A stretch of 64,000 nucleotides of DNA from Rhizobium sullae (GTDB taxonomy: Bacteria > Pseudomonadota > Alphaproteobacteria > Rhizobiales > Rhizobiaceae). Positions 45,309 through 54,826 of this stretch are shown here, piece after piece (the first letter of the stretch is position 1; every line of letters starts with the position of its first letter). The notes beneath the pieces were generated by a model. That model made no database searches, had not been told where the DNA came from, and saw only the letters and a program-made list of their open reading frames with translations. The stretch spans positions 2,294,001 through 2,358,000 of the forward strand of contig NZ_CP104143.1 of assembly GCF_025200715.1 (NCBI RefSeq), given 5' to 3'. Made by a program: the position numbers and the translations under genes.

Positions 45309-45650
45309 ATGAAACACACAGGCTTAAACGTTGCCGCAGCTGCTGCAGCGGTGCTTTTTGCCGTTGCCTTTCCGGCGCAGGCTGAAGATCTGACATTCAA
45401 GCTCATCAACGGCACCCAATCCGAGCTGACGCGCTTCTACACCTCCCCGACGGGCGTCGATGAATGGGAAGACGACGTCTTCGGCGAGCAGGTCCTGAAT
45501 CCGGGCGAAACGATAAGCATCACCATCGCCGACGGCCGCGATGTCTGCAAATACGACATGCGCTTCGAATTCGACGAGGCATCCGACCTCGACACGACCG
45601 AGGACACGCAGGACCTCTGCCAGCTCGGCAGCTACACGATCCACGAATAG
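45309..45650 (+). CDS. Small exported protein of unknown function
   Basis: A 113-residue protein starting at ATG 45309, with signal peptide KHTGLNVAAAAAAVLFAVAF ending AQA. The mature domain (LTFKLINGTQSELTRFYTSP; EQVLNPGETISITIADGRDV; CKYDMRFEFDEASDLDTTED) is an all-beta, acidic fold with two Cys. Proteins of this shape occur in many rhizobia, often mislabelled. The longer reading from 45243 has no signal peptide and a weak start. The function is unknown. Confidence 0.75.
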   Translation: MKHTGLNVAAAAAAVLFAVAFPAQAEDLTFKLINGTQSELTRFYTSPTGVDEWEDDVFGEQVLNPGETISITIADGRDVCKYDMRFEFDEASDLDTTEDTQDLCQLGSYTIHE

Positions 45651-45807
45651 CAACGCGCCGTTGATCAAACCTGCTTCGCAGACAGAGCGAAGCAGACTTT
45701 CTTGCGGCCGCCGCCCGGCAAACGTGCCGGAACCAGCCATACCGACGCTTGCCTCCCAGCGCCTCTCCGCGTTATCAGCAAACGAAGGAAATTTTCGGGA
45801 GGCAGTT

Positions 45808-46719
45808 TTGAGCGGACGGTTCTTATCGATCGGAGAGTGCATGGTGGAGCTTTCGCAGGCAGGCGGCGGCCTGCTGAGAAAAGGCTTCGCCGGCGATACG
45901 CTGAACACCGCCTGGTATGCCCGCGCCTGCATGCAGCCGGCCTGGAGCGTCGACTATTTCACCGCGCTCGGCGATGACCCCATGTCGGACGAGATGATCG
46001 CCTTCTTCGAGGAAGCTGGCATCGGCACAAAGCTCATTCGCCGCATCAAGGGCAAGGCGCCTGGCCTTTACTTGATCAACCTCAGGAATGGCGAGCGCTT
46101 CTTCAGCTACTGGCGCGAGAACTCCGCCGCCCGGCAGCTCGCCGCCGATCCCGATCGGTTGCGCGAGGCGATCGAAGGCTCGGACGTCGTCTATTTCTCG
46201 GGCATCACGCTCGCCATCTTGCCGCGCGAAGATGCCGACACGCTGCTGGCCGAAACCCGCCGCGCCAAGGCCGCGGGAAAGTTCGTCGTCTTCGATCCGA
46301 ACATCCGCCCGCGCCTCTGGGCGAGCTATGACGTCATGCACACGACGATCAGCGAAGGCGCCCGCTCCTCCTCTCTCGTCATGCCGAGTTTCGAAGACGA
46401 GGCCTTGCATTTCGGCGACGACTCCATCGAAGCCACGGTCCACCGCTACCGCGCGCTCGGCGCGCCGAACGTCGCGATCAAGAACGGCGCAGAAGGCGTT
46501 ACGCTGAACTTCGCCGGCCAGCAGAACTTCGTGCCGGCCGAAAAGGTCAAGGAGGTTGTCGACACCACCAGCGCCGGCGACAGCTTCAACGGCTCATTCC
46601 TGGCCAAATATCTCGAGACGAAGGATCCGGTCGCCAGCGCCCATTTCGCAGCGAAGGTTGCCGCGCGCGTCGTCAGCGAACATGGTGCGCTGGTCGCGAA
46701 GGACAAGCTCGGACTGTAG
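45808..46719 (+). CDS. kdgK: 2-dehydro-3-deoxygluconate kinase
   Basis: Phosphorylates KDG (EC 2.7.1.45), feeding Entner-Doudoroff metabolism from pectin or hexuronates. A 303-residue PfkB-family kinase: GRFLSIGECMVELSQAGGGL start, GFAGDTLNTAWYARACMQPA (substrate site), YFTALGDDPMSDEMIAFFEE, FDPNIRPRLWASYD, and the ATP/catalytic motif DTTSAGDSFNGSFLA with the base Asp. I start at TTG 45808, which has GGGAGG 5 nt upstream; the frame is open further upstream but without coding character. No other hexuronate genes are adjacent. Confidence 0.93.
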   Translation: MSGRFLSIGECMVELSQAGGGLLRKGFAGDTLNTAWYARACMQPAWSVDYFTALGDDPMSDEMIAFFEEAGIGTKLIRRIKGKAPGLYLINLRNGERFFSYWRENSAARQLAADPDRLREAIEGSDVVYFSGITLAILPREDADTLLAETRRAKAAGKFVVFDPNIRPRLWASYDVMHTTISEGARSSSLVMPSFEDEALHFGDDSIEATVHRYRALGAPNVAIKNGAEGVTLNFAGQQNFVPAEKVKEVVDTTSAGDSFNGSFLAKYLETKDPVASAHFAAKVAARVVSEHGALVAKDKLGL

Positions 46720-46883
46720 CCCCGGGTGTGGCAATCGTGCATCGATCGCCAGCCGAAATCCGCCTGTAATAAATCCATCATGGAGAGGCCTCAAAATAGG
46801 GCATGCGGGAATCACGTTCCTCACGCCCGCCTGGGGTTGTCCGCTGCCGTCCGGTACGGCGCGGCGTGGATGGAAAACGGGAA

Positions 46884-48062
46884 ATGCTGCAACATTCGTC
46901 GAACAGCCATAGCGGCGAGAGCTGCCCCAATGCCGCGCTTGGAAGCGTGCCGGAGAGGCTGGTGATCGTCACCGACGCCTGGCATCCGCAGGTAAACGGC
47001 GTTGTCCGCTCGATCGAGAACACCAACCGCGAGCTTGCGAACCTTGGGGTCGCTGTGTCCATGGTGACGCCCGAGCGTTTCAGCAGCTTCCCCTGCCCGA
47101 CCTATCCGGAAATTCGCCTCTCGATCGCCAATTACCGCCGGGTCGCCCGCGAGATCGAAAAACACAAGCCATCCTATGTGCATATCGCCACCGAAGGCCC
47201 GCTCGGGCTGACGGCGCGGCGCTGGTGTCTCAGGAATCGCATGTCGTTCTCCACCAGCTACCACACGCGCTTCCCGGAATATGTCTCGGCCCGCCTGCCG
47301 GTGCCGAAGAGCTGGCTCTATGCATTCGTGAGGTGGTTCCACAATTCCGGCGCCGGCTGCATGGTGGCAACGCCGAGCCTTGCACGCGAACTGTCGGAAA
47401 AGGGCATCCGCAACCTGATGCCCTGGAGCCGCGGCATCGACGCCGCGCAATTCCGCCCTATGGAGCTGGAGGAAAAGCCCTTCGGCCTGCCGCGCCCCAT
47501 CTTCATGACGGTCGGACGTGTGGCGCTGGAAAAGAACCTGCCCGCCTTCCTCGATCTCGACCTGCCCGGCTCCAAGGTTGTGGTCGGTGACGGCCCTGCC
47601 CGCGCGGAGCTGGAAAAACGCTATCCGGACGTGCTGTTCACCGGCCTGAAATTCAGCGAAGAGCTTGCCAGGATCTACGCGCAAGCCGATGTCTTCGTCT
47701 TCCCGTCACTGACCGACACCTTCGGCAACACGATCCTGGAAGCGCTCGCCTGCGGCGTTCCCGTTGCCGCCTACCCCGTCACCGGCCCGCTCGATATCAT
47801 CGGCGAGAATGGCGAGGTCGGAGCCTTGGACGAAGACTTGCAGACGGCCTGCCTCGGCGCATTGTCCGCCTCACGCGAGAAGGCACGGGACCTTGCACTG
47901 CAATACTCCTGGGAAGCAGCGACGCAGCAATTCATCAACAACATCCGCGCCGCCAACGGCGTCATTACGCCGAAATGGAAGAAGGCCTGGCAATATGCCA
48001 AGACCTTGCCCAAAAGCAGAAAGGCCAGCGATGCCGTCGGCCCGATGAAGTCGAGCGCTTGA
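46884..48062 (+). CDS. GT4 family glycosyltransferase
   Basis: A 392-residue retaining GT-B glycosyltransferase. The N-terminal RLVIVTDAWHPQVNGVVRSI is the MgdA/GtfA-like start of diacylglycerol or mannosyl transferases. The C-terminal domain has GRVALEKNLPAFLDLDLPGS, GDGPARAELEKRYPDVLFTG, and the sugar-nucleotide E-x7-E-type FVFPSLTDTFGNTILEALAC. Acceptor and sugar are unknown; lipid glycosylation is plausible. Start ATG 46884 (GGGAA upstream); the extra 27 residues from 46803 look non-native. The next 630 bp are gene-poor. Confidence 0.88.
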   Translation: MLQHSSNSHSGESCPNAALGSVPERLVIVTDAWHPQVNGVVRSIENTNRELANLGVAVSMVTPERFSSFPCPTYPEIRLSIANYRRVAREIEKHKPSYVHIATEGPLGLTARRWCLRNRMSFSTSYHTRFPEYVSARLPVPKSWLYAFVRWFHNSGAGCMVATPSLARELSEKGIRNLMPWSRGIDAAQFRPMELEEKPFGLPRPIFMTVGRVALEKNLPAFLDLDLPGSKVVVGDGPARAELEKRYPDVLFTGLKFSEELARIYAQADVFVFPSLTDTFGNTILEALACGVPVAAYPVTGPLDIIGENGEVGALDEDLQTACLGALSASREKARDLALQYSWEAATQQFINNIRAANGVITPKWKKAWQYAKTLPKSRKASDAVGPMKSSA

Positions 48063-48696
48063 CCTGATTATGCGGTCGGCAAGCGTGATGGCGCTGTGGA
48101 CGGTCGCGGTTTTGCTGATGGCCTTCAAGAGACGGCCAGGCTGTCGGCAGTCTTGGCGAAAAGCTCTTCCTGAAACCGAGCACGCCCACCCCTGCTGAGG
48201 TGCCTCGAGGCCACCGGCTATGTTCGCCGAGAGCGCTGCAAGGAAGACGGACGCGTCGTTATCGTCCGCCGGAGCGGCGAAGGATCAGGCTGAAGGAAAA
48301 AGCCGCCGCGATCCCCAATTGCGTCGCCGGCGCCACCGGCCGGGACGCCGCCGGTCTCGCGCTTGCAGGCCGAGACCGTGGCTCTTGGCGAGGCGTTGAA
48401 CAGGAGTGTGACAGCCTAGAAGAGCGAATGTGCTGTTAGCCCGCCGGAACACTGCTTCGACTGCGGGGATCAATGGCGGGCAGTGACTGCTTCTCGCGCT
48501 TATCGGTCGCCTACAATTCACCGGCAACCCACGTACCCGGCTCTCCAGCACCAAAGCGCCCGAAAACGCTGCCAATGACGCAAAAAGCCGCCTCGATGAG
48601 CATCGTGATTGGACTTCCGCGCCCGCAAGAGTCAATCTTATCTCAGGGCAAATGAGCAAGGGGGCGGAGCAGCCATCGTCTGAATCGGAGGCTAAA
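48063..48696. other. Gene-poor intergenic stretch
   Basis: I found no supportable gene, RNA or repeat in these 634 bp. Short open frames exist on both strands, but none has a ribosome site with coding-like composition. One short hydrophobic peptide (MRSASVMALWTVAVLLMAF at 48070) is visible without support. The last part contains the GGAGG site of the next gene. Confidence 0.5.
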
Positions 48697-49134
48697 ATGA
48701 AATATCAAGCACTTGACCAACTGCGGACCGTCGCAAACGTCAACCCGGATCAGCCACGCCGGCCGATGTCGCGCAGCGAGCGCCTGCAGCGCTGGGCAGA
48801 AGTTCTCGAGCAGTTCCCAAACCGGCACCTCTCGACGCTGCACCAGACAGAATATCAGCCGGAAGCAGGGCGCGACATCATGCGCGCCGACAATTCGCCG
48901 ATCTCCGTCGCGTTCAAGGATCCTGTGCTGCGTGCAGCCGGGATGGAAAACGACACCTATGGCGAGGCAAAGCGTTTCTTCGAGTTGACCGACAGGGAGT
49001 TGCATAAGGTCATCTGCTACTGCCACTTCGGCGCTACGGTGAACGCTGCAACCGCTGCCCGGCAAATCCGCTCCTTCTTTGCTGAAGGAAAGCGCGGCGT
49101 GCTCCATCGGCTGCGCGCGGCGTTCCTCGACTAG
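48697..49134 (+). CDS. Conserved hypothetical protein
   Basis: A 145-residue soluble protein starting at ATG 48697 with GGAGG upstream. Its sequence (RPMSRSERLQRWAEVLEQFP; STLHQTEYQPEAGRDIMRAD; SPISVAFKDPVLRAAGMEND; ELHKVICYCHFGATVNAATA) suggests an all-helical domain with a Cys-x-Cys-His cluster near residue 110 (ICYCHFGA). I do not recognise a family. It faces der, with 105 bp between the stops. Confidence 0.72.
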   Translation: MKYQALDQLRTVANVNPDQPRRPMSRSERLQRWAEVLEQFPNRHLSTLHQTEYQPEAGRDIMRADNSPISVAFKDPVLRAAGMENDTYGEAKRFFELTDRELHKVICYCHFGATVNAATAARQIRSFFAEGKRGVLHRLRAAFLD

Positions 49135-49239
49135 GAGCGCCAAGGTTTCGTAGGGTCATTGCTGGAGCGGCCATGTGGCAGCTCCAGCTTTTCAGCGCGC
49201 CGTGCGGCGGCGCATATCCCGAACAGGAGTGAAAGGCGG

Positions 49240-50658
49240 CTACCGCTTTTTCTTCGACTCGTACGGATTGTCCGGCGAGCGGTAATGGATGCGGATCGGC
49301 ACGCTCGGCATGTCGAAATCTTCGCGCAGACCATTGATCAAATAGCGCGTATAGGATTCCGGCAGAGCGTCTGAACGCGTGCAGGAAATCATGAAGGCCG
49401 GCGGGCGGGCCTTAACCTGCGTCATGTATTTCAGCTTGATGCGGCGGCCGGAAACGGCCGGCGGCGGATGCTGCACCTGCGCCTGCTCCAGCCAGCGGTT
49501 GAGCCTCGCCGTCGAAATGCGCTTGTTCCATATCTTGTCGGTATCGATGATCGCCTGCATCAGCTTGTCGAGCCCTCGGCCCGTCTGGCCGGAAATGGGC
49601 ACGGCGCGGATGCCGCGCGCCTGCGGCAGCAGCCGCTCGGTCTTTTCGCGCAGATCGGAGAGAACGGCCTGCGTGTCCTCGATCATGTCCCATTTGTTGA
49701 AGGCGAGCACGGCAGCGCGGCCTTCGCGCAGCACCAGATCGACAAGGTGCAGATCCTGCTTCTCGAAGGGGATCGTCGCATCAAAGACGATGACGACGAG
49801 CTCGGCGAAACGGATGGCGCGCAGCGCATCAGCTACGGAGAGCTTTTCCAGCTTCTCGATCACCCTCGCCTTGCGGCGCATGCCAGCGGTATCGAACATC
49901 TTGATGGTGCGGCCGCGCCAGTCCCACTCGACGGAGATGGAATCGCGCGTGATGCCCGCTTCCGGCCCGGTCAGCAGCCGGTCCTCGCCGAGGAAGCGGT
50001 TGATGAGCGTCGACTTGCCGGCATTCGGCCGGCCGACGATCGCGACGCGCAGCGGCTTTGTATCGTCGTAGGCGGGCTCTTCGTCTTCCTCGCCCTCGAC
50101 CTCCGACGGCCGCACGTCGACGTCGGTAACGGCGACGTCCTCCTTTGGCGGATAAGCGCGCTCCTTGCCGAGTGCTGCGACGATCGCGTCGCGCAGGTCG
50201 AGCATGCCCTGTCCGTGCTCGGCCGAGATCGGCGTCGGCTCCCCAAGACCGAGCGTATAGGCGTCGTAGAAGCCACTGTCGGAGCCCTTCGCTTCGGCCT
50301 TGTTGGCAACGAGGACGACGGGCTTGCCGCGGCGGCGCAGCATCTCGGCCAAGGCGGTATCGACCGGCGTCAGACCGGTCTTGGCGTCGACGACGAAGAG
50401 AGACAGATCGGCCTCGTCGATTGCCGCTTCCGTCTGGGCGCGCATGCGCCCCAGCAGGCTTTCGGCATCGGCCTCTTCGAGGCCGGCGGTGTCGACGATC
50501 GTGAACTTGAGGTCCATCAGCCGCGCATCGCCCGGCCGGCGGTCGCGGGTGACGCCGGGCGTATCGTCGACAAGCGCCAGTTTCTTCCCAACCAGACGGT
50601 TGAAAAGCGTCGACTTGCCGACATTCGGGCGACCGACGATCGCGACCGTAAAGCTCAT
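49240..50658 (-). CDS. der: Ribosome-assembly GTPase Der (EngA)
   Basis: Essential GTPase for 50S subunit maturation. A 472-residue protein with two tandem GTPase domains: first P-loop [18 protein letters not shown] (about residue 5) with DTPGVTRDR and VANKAE, second P-loop [18 protein letters not shown] (about residue 206) with [11 protein letters not shown] and AFNKWD, then a KH-like domain ([20 protein letters not shown]). An acidic linker joins the GTPases. It is preceded on the same strand by a YfgM-like gene 15 bp upstream, probably one operon. Confidence 0.97.
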   Translation of the reverse strand: MSFTVAIVGRPNVGKSTLFNRLVGKKLALVDDTPGVTRDRRPGDARLMDLKFTIVDTAGLEEADAESLLGRMRAQTEAAIDEADLSLFVVDAKTGLTPVDTALAEMLRRRGKPVVLVANKAEAKGSDSGFYDAYTLGLGEPTPISAEHGQGMLDLRDAIVAALGKERAYPPKEDVAVTDVDVRPSEVEGEEDEEPAYDDTKPLRVAIVGRPNAGKSTLINRFLGEDRLLTGPEAGITRDSISVEWDWRGRTIKMFDTAGMRRKARVIEKLEKLSVADALRAIRFAELVVIVFDATIPFEKQDLHLVDLVLREGRAAVLAFNKWDMIEDTQAVLSDLREKTERLLPQARGIRAVPISGQTGRGLDKLMQAIIDTDKIWNKRISTARLNRWLEQAQVQHPPPAVSGRRIKLKYMTQVKARPPAFMISCTRSDALPESYTRYLINGLREDFDMPSVPIRIHYRSPDNPYESKKKR

Positions 50659-50673
50659 TAGAAATCCTTAGAT

Positions 50674-51357
50674 TCAGCCCTGTGCGGCGGGCGCCTTGCC
50701 GGATGCGGTGATGTTATCAAGCATGATCTGGGCGCGGTTTGCAATGTTGCGCGGGCTTGCGGCATCGTCGGCGATCGCCTGATACCACTGGCGGGCTTGC
50801 GCCATGTTGCCGGCCTTGTAGGCGGCAAGACCGAGCGCTTCGCGGGCCGAGTGACGGAAGGCATTCGCCGGAATGGCCATTTCCTCGACGGCGGCGGAAA
50901 CCTGCTCGTAAGTACCGTTTTCGATCAGCAGCCAGCCGGCACGCATCTTGGCAGCATCGCGGACAGCTTCCGGCACGGACTGGTCCTTGCCGATCGCTTC
51001 GAAGGCGGCGATAGCCGCGGTATTGTCGCCATTCTGCGCCTGGACCGAGGCTGCGCGCATGCGGGCGAGAACCGGATAGGCGCCATGTCCTTCCTTTTCG
51101 AGCGTGGCGAGCGCGGCAAGCGCCTCGTCGCTCTTGTTCTCGTCGGCAAGCTTCATCGCCGCCAGAAACTGATCGCCGGTGCCGGACGAGCGGTTGTCGT
51201 CCCAGTAGTCAAAGGCAACTTTGCCTGCCGTGCCGACCACGATCAGAACGGCGACGGCGATGACATAGCGGCCGAAACGGCGCCAGGCGCCCTTCATCTG
51301 GTCGGAACGGAGTTCCTCGTTGACTTCACGGATGAAGCTGTCGTCGTTGAATGCCAT
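50674..51357 (-). CDS. YfgM-like tetratricopeptide membrane protein
   Basis: A 227-residue protein: cytoplasmic start AFNDDSFIREVNEELRSDQM, one transmembrane helix (YVIAVAVLIVVGTAGKVAFD, about residues 31-50), and a periplasmic TPR-like part (DQFLAAMKLADENKSDEALA; AYPVLARMRAASVQAQNGDN; GLAAYKAGNMAQARQWYQAI). E. coli YfgM also lies next to der and acts with periplasmic chaperones at SecYEG; the same neighbourhood here supports the assignment. Start at ATG 51357; the 9 extra residues from 51384 are less likely. Confidence 0.87.
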   Translation of the reverse strand: MAFNDDSFIREVNEELRSDQMKGAWRRFGRYVIAVAVLIVVGTAGKVAFDYWDDNRSSGTGDQFLAAMKLADENKSDEALAALATLEKEGHGAYPVLARMRAASVQAQNGDNTAAIAAFEAIGKDQSVPEAVRDAAKMRAGWLLIENGTYEQVSAAVEEMAIPANAFRHSAREALGLAAYKAGNMAQARQWYQAIADDAASPRNIANRAQIMLDNITASGKAPAAQG

Positions 51358-51458
51358 TCTCGTCTCCGGCACGGATAAGCCCATTGCATGCGTTGCCGCA
51401 TATTGTGGGGCCTTCTACTCCATTTTGCGGCACTTGTAAGGGGGATCGCAAAGATTCG

Positions 51459-52043
51459 TCACACGGCGAGCGGCGAAACGCCGATCAGCCATTCGTGCAG
51501 CCTGAAGGTGACCAGCGCCCAAGCGACCACGCCGATGACGGCGGCGTAGAGATCGTACTTCGCCGAGACGAAGGGCCGCAGCTTCAACTCGCCCGCCCGC
51601 TCGCGCCGCTTCAGGGCGATGCGGAGGACGACGCCCCAGGCGAGAAAGGCCGCAAACAGCAGCACCGACGAGGTCTCGCCGTTGGCCAGCAGATGCGAGA
51701 AAGCCCAGATCTTCACCGAGAGCACCATCGGATGCTTGGTCCGAACCGCAATGTGCCCCGCCGGCAGCAGCGAGGCGGCAAGACAGATGAGCGCAATCAG
51801 CATCAGCGTCACGGCGATATGCGCCATCCAGACCGGCGGCGCATAAAGCAAGCCGGTGACCTGCCGCGCCTGGCCGAAACCGTAGATCAGCAGGATCAGC
51901 GAAAGAAGGCTCGCGATCGCATAACCGGCCTTCCAGCGGCGCTCGCCCAAGCTTGCGATCATCGACTGACGAAAGCCGGGCGCGACGACGCGCACCAGAT
52001 GGAGACCGAGAAAAAGTATGATGCCGACGATGAGCAATGCCAT
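51459..52043 (-). CDS. NnrU family membrane protein
   Basis: A 194-residue protein with about five to six hydrophobic segments (ALLIVGIILFLGLHLVRVVA; IASLLSLILLIYGFGQARQV; IAVTLMLIALICLAASLLPA) and HIAVRTKHPMVLSVKIWAFS HLLANGETSS, the conserved H-P-M...W-A...H-L-x-x-N-G core of NnrU. NnrU occurs in nitrite/nitric-oxide reduction contexts and also as isoprenoid-like isomerase relatives. There are no denitrification genes here, so the role is open. Start ATG 52043; the 40 residues further upstream overlap the divergent gene. Confidence 0.87.
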   Translation of the reverse strand: MALLIVGIILFLGLHLVRVVAPGFRQSMIASLGERRWKAGYAIASLLSLILLIYGFGQARQVTGLLYAPPVWMAHIAVTLMLIALICLAASLLPAGHIAVRTKHPMVLSVKIWAFSHLLANGETSSVLLFAAFLAWGVVLRIALKRRERAGELKLRPFVSAKYDLYAAVIGVVAWALVTFRLHEWLIGVSPLAV

Positions 52044-52161
52044 AGCGCGTCTCCTGTCCGTTTCCCGAGGATTAGCGGCAGCCACCGGAAAATGCCAGTG
52101 CCACCGCAGCTTCGCCGCAATTCTGTAACAGGAAAGCCGCAAACAAATTGTCGCGGTGTCC

Positions 52162-53160
52162 ATGTTTCATTCCATTTTTCCTGCCTCGCTGGCCCTTTGC
52201 CTTGTCGCTTCCCTCCCCGCCCAGGCAGCCGATCAGCCGCCGAAGCAGCTCGTGATCGTTTCCTTCGACGGCGCCCATGACAACGCGCTGTGGCAGAAGA
52301 GCCGCGAGATGGCGGCAAGGAACGGCGCGCACTTCACCTATTTTCTCTCCTGTACCTTTCTGATGAATCAAGCCACGAAGAAAGCCTACCAAGCCCCTCA
52401 CCAAAAACGCGGAAAGTCCAATGTCGGCTTTGCGCAGAGCGACGAGGAAATCCGCGAGCGGCTCGGCAATATCTGGCATGCGCACCTCGAAGGCCACGAT
52501 ATTTCGAGCCACGCCTGCGGCCATTTCGACGGCCGCCAATGGAGCGAGGCCGATTGGTCCGCCGAATACGCGACCTTCAACGCGACGCTGAAAAACGCCT
52601 GGAAAAGCGTCGGTCTTGAAGAGCCGCAGGGCTGGCAGGGCTTGGTCGAGCACGGCATCAAGGGGTTTCGCGCACCGTATCTTTCCGCAACACCGGGCGC
52701 CGACATGATCGCCGCGGAGAAGAAGGCGGGCTTTTCCTATGACGCCAGCTTGGTGACCAAAGGTCCGGCGATGCCCGTCGTCGAACACGGCGTGATCCGC
52801 TTCGGCCTGCCGCTGATCCCAGAAGGCCCGAATGAAAAACCGGTGATCGGCATGGACTACAATCTCTTCGTCCGCCATTCTAAGGGCGAAGAAGACAAGA
52901 CCGGCAGCAAGGTTTTCGAGGAGCGCGCCTACGCGGCCTTCAGGCACGCTTTCGATAGGCAATATGCGGGCGACCGCATTCCCCTCCAGCTCGGCTTCCA
53001 CTTCGTGGAAATGAACGGTGGCGCCTATTGGCGCGCGCTCGACCGCCTGGTGAGCGACGTCTGCCGCCGCGCCGATGTGGCTTGCGTCAGCTACGCGGAA
53101 GCGATCCCGATGATCGAAGCACGCGGGACGCTGAGGGAACAGGAGACTTCGGGGCTATGA
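52162..53160 (+). CDS. Exported polysaccharide deacetylase family protein
   Basis: A 332-residue protein with a signal peptide (FHSIFPASLALCLVASLPAQ-A). The NodB-homology pattern is seen as LVIVSFDGAHDNALWQKSRE (the first Asp pair, with His and Asp displaced from the usual D-D), HLEGHDISSHACGHFDGRQW (H-x3-H metal motif) and GFRAPYLSATPGADMIAAEK (R-x-P). Substrate unknown; acts in the periplasm. GTG 52156 is an alternative start. Divergent from nnrU with 118 bp between start codons. Confidence 0.85.
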   Translation: MFHSIFPASLALCLVASLPAQAADQPPKQLVIVSFDGAHDNALWQKSREMAARNGAHFTYFLSCTFLMNQATKKAYQAPHQKRGKSNVGFAQSDEEIRERLGNIWHAHLEGHDISSHACGHFDGRQWSEADWSAEYATFNATLKNAWKSVGLEEPQGWQGLVEHGIKGFRAPYLSATPGADMIAAEKKAGFSYDASLVTKGPAMPVVEHGVIRFGLPLIPEGPNEKPVIGMDYNLFVRHSKGEEDKTGSKVFEERAYAAFRHAFDRQYAGDRIPLQLGFHFVEMNGGAYWRALDRLVSDVCRRADVACVSYAEAIPMIEARGTLREQETSGL

Positions 53161-53200
53161 GGTCGCTTCCACGCGTCCATTGAAACTCATACCAGGCGGC

Positions 53201-53249
53201 CCCCTCATCCGCCCTTCGGGCACCTTCTCCCCGCTGGGGAGAAGGTGAA
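53201..53249 (+). repeat. RIME-like palindromic element, copy 1
   Basis: CCCCTCATCCGCCCTTCGGG then a 27-bp palindrome around CTTCTCCCC...GGGGAGAAG (53221-53247). This is the familiar intergenic RIME/REP-like motif of Rhizobiaceae. A second, inverted copy lies at 53346-53385. The 278-bp gap between the deacetylase and bacA genes holds nothing else that I can see. Confidence 0.75.
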
Positions 53250-53345
53250 AGTGGCACGCCCGCCAACTTTATCACTGCCCTCACCATTGATCAGCGCCAC
53301 CACAATCATTCCACCTTTCGAGTGGCGCAAACGCCGCCGCCACGA

Positions 53346-53385
53346 GGCCCTTCTCCCCTCGGGAGAAGGTGCCGGATGACGGGGG
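53346..53385 (-). repeat. RIME-like palindromic element, copy 2
   Basis: CCTTCTCCCCTCGGGAGAAGG palindrome (53349-53369) followed by TGCCGGATGACGGGG, the reverse orientation of copy 1. Convergent genes flank the pair. Confidence 0.72.
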
Positions 53386-53438
53386 CGCCGCAAACCGGAA
53401 CGTTCGAGTTAGCGGAAATAAAATCCGCATACCATGCC

Positions 53439-54704
53439 TCAACCGTCGGCGTGAACGACGCCTGCTTCACGCTCCAGATAGCGTTGGTCGATTTCCGGCA
53501 GCGGTTCGCCCTCAATCGCCGATTCAAACGTCCGCAGGCGCTTATAGATCGACAGCAACTCAACGATCGTCGTCCACGAATTGACGAGATACTGGAACGA
53601 GCCGCGCACCTGATCGAATACGTTGTTGATCTGTGTCATCAGGCCGAGCGTCAGCTTGCCGGCGACAATCGAGGGAATGAGCACGATCAGGCTGAAGAGG
53701 TTGTCTGCCTGCAGGTAGAAGATGCGGGCGACGTTGAAATACATGTAGTGGAAATAGAGGCGGAAGTAGTTCCGGCGGACGTTGGCGAAGAGCTCAGCGA
53801 CAGTCGGAGGCGCGGCGCGATCGGCATGGTCCTCGCCGTAGACGAGTTCTTTTCGATAAGACGCCTCAACGCGCTGGTTGCGAAATTCCAGTCCCGGCAG
53901 CTTGATACCGACTAGGCCGAGGAACACTGTGCCGAAGATCGACCAGAAGATAGCCGCCCACACGAGCGCATGCGGCACCTCGCCGATCAGCGGCAGTTCG
54001 GTGATGCTTGCACCGATCTTGAAGAGCACCGGCAAGAAGGCGATCAGCGTCATGACAGAGCTGACGAGGTTGACGCCGAGGCTTTCCATCGTAGTGGAGA
54101 AGCGCATCGTGTCTTCCTGAACGCGCTGGGAGGCACCTTCGATATGGCGGAGCTTCGGCCAGTGTGCCATGTAGTATCCATTCATCGCTGTGCGCCAGCG
54201 GAATATCCAGTGGCTTACGAAGAACAGGTTCAGCACGCCGACAGTAATCGCTACAAAGGCGATGCCGGCAAAGCCCAGCATGCCAAAATAGAACTCTGAG
54301 GCCGGAACGGATCCGACTGTGGTCAGTGCCTTCTGTATCAAGTTGTAAAAAGGGCCATACCAGGCATTAACTGCCACACTGACTTGAACCGAAAAGTAGG
54401 TATTGAAGATGATCAGCGCCGAGCCGAGCACGGACCACATCTGCCAACGATGGGGGCTGTAGGCGAACCAGAAGCCCGCAAAGAGCGCGACCGCGACGAT
54501 GTAGTAGATATAGAACCACAGGAACGGCGTCGACCAGAACACTGAAACCCCGATCGGGGCCTCCTGCCCGGGCGGCAGCGGTGCCAAGCCAATGACAGCG
54601 CCTAGGCGGGAGCCGCCAAAATACCAGAGCAGAACGGCGAGAAGCGCCCAAACCACAGCTGAGGTGAAGAAGAGTTTCGGCTTGGGGAAATACGATACAA
54701 ACAC
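53439..54704 (-). CDS. bacA: BacA/SbmA family peptide transporter
   Basis: A 421-residue inner-membrane protein with about seven hydrophobic segments. [80 protein letters not shown] and [20 protein letters not shown] are near-invariant BacA/SbmA segments. BacA imports antimicrobial peptides, including host NCR peptides, and is needed for bacteroid survival in Medicago and for very-long-chain fatty-acid-modified lipid A. The start must be GTG 54704 (V-F-V-S-Y-F-P); reading upstream only follows antisense of the MFS gene. Some rhizobia carry BacA-related paralogs, so a paralog remains possible. Confidence 0.93.
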   Translation of the reverse strand: MFVSYFPKPKLFFTSAVVWALLAVLLWYFGGSRLGAVIGLAPLPPGQEAPIGVSVFWSTPFLWFYIYYIVAVALFAGFWFAYSPHRWQMWSVLGSALIIFNTYFSVQVSVAVNAWYGPFYNLIQKALTTVGSVPASEFYFGMLGFAGIAFVAITVGVLNLFFVSHWIFRWRTAMNGYYMAHWPKLRHIEGASQRVQEDTMRFSTTMESLGVNLVSSVMTLIAFLPVLFKIGASITELPLIGEVPHALVWAAIFWSIFGTVFLGLVGIKLPGLEFRNQRVEASYRKELVYGEDHADRAAPPTVAELFANVRRNYFRLYFHYMYFNVARIFYLQADNLFSLIVLIPSIVAGKLTLGLMTQINNVFDQVRGSFQYLVNSWTTIVELLSIYKRLRTFESAIEGEPLPEIDQRYLEREAGVVHADG

Positions 54705-54826
54705 GGGTGACGTTGCTTTCCTGAACTGGAATCTTGGGAGTATCAGCTGACTGATTGTGCCGGAAACTATGGCAGTTCGAAGAAGGCAGCAATGGGTTTG
54801 GCCCATTGTTACGCATTTGTAACGGC

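Noticed and set aside
48070..48180. Short hydrophobic ORF beginning MRSASVMALWTV
   Set aside because: It has no ribosome site and no coding-like continuation.
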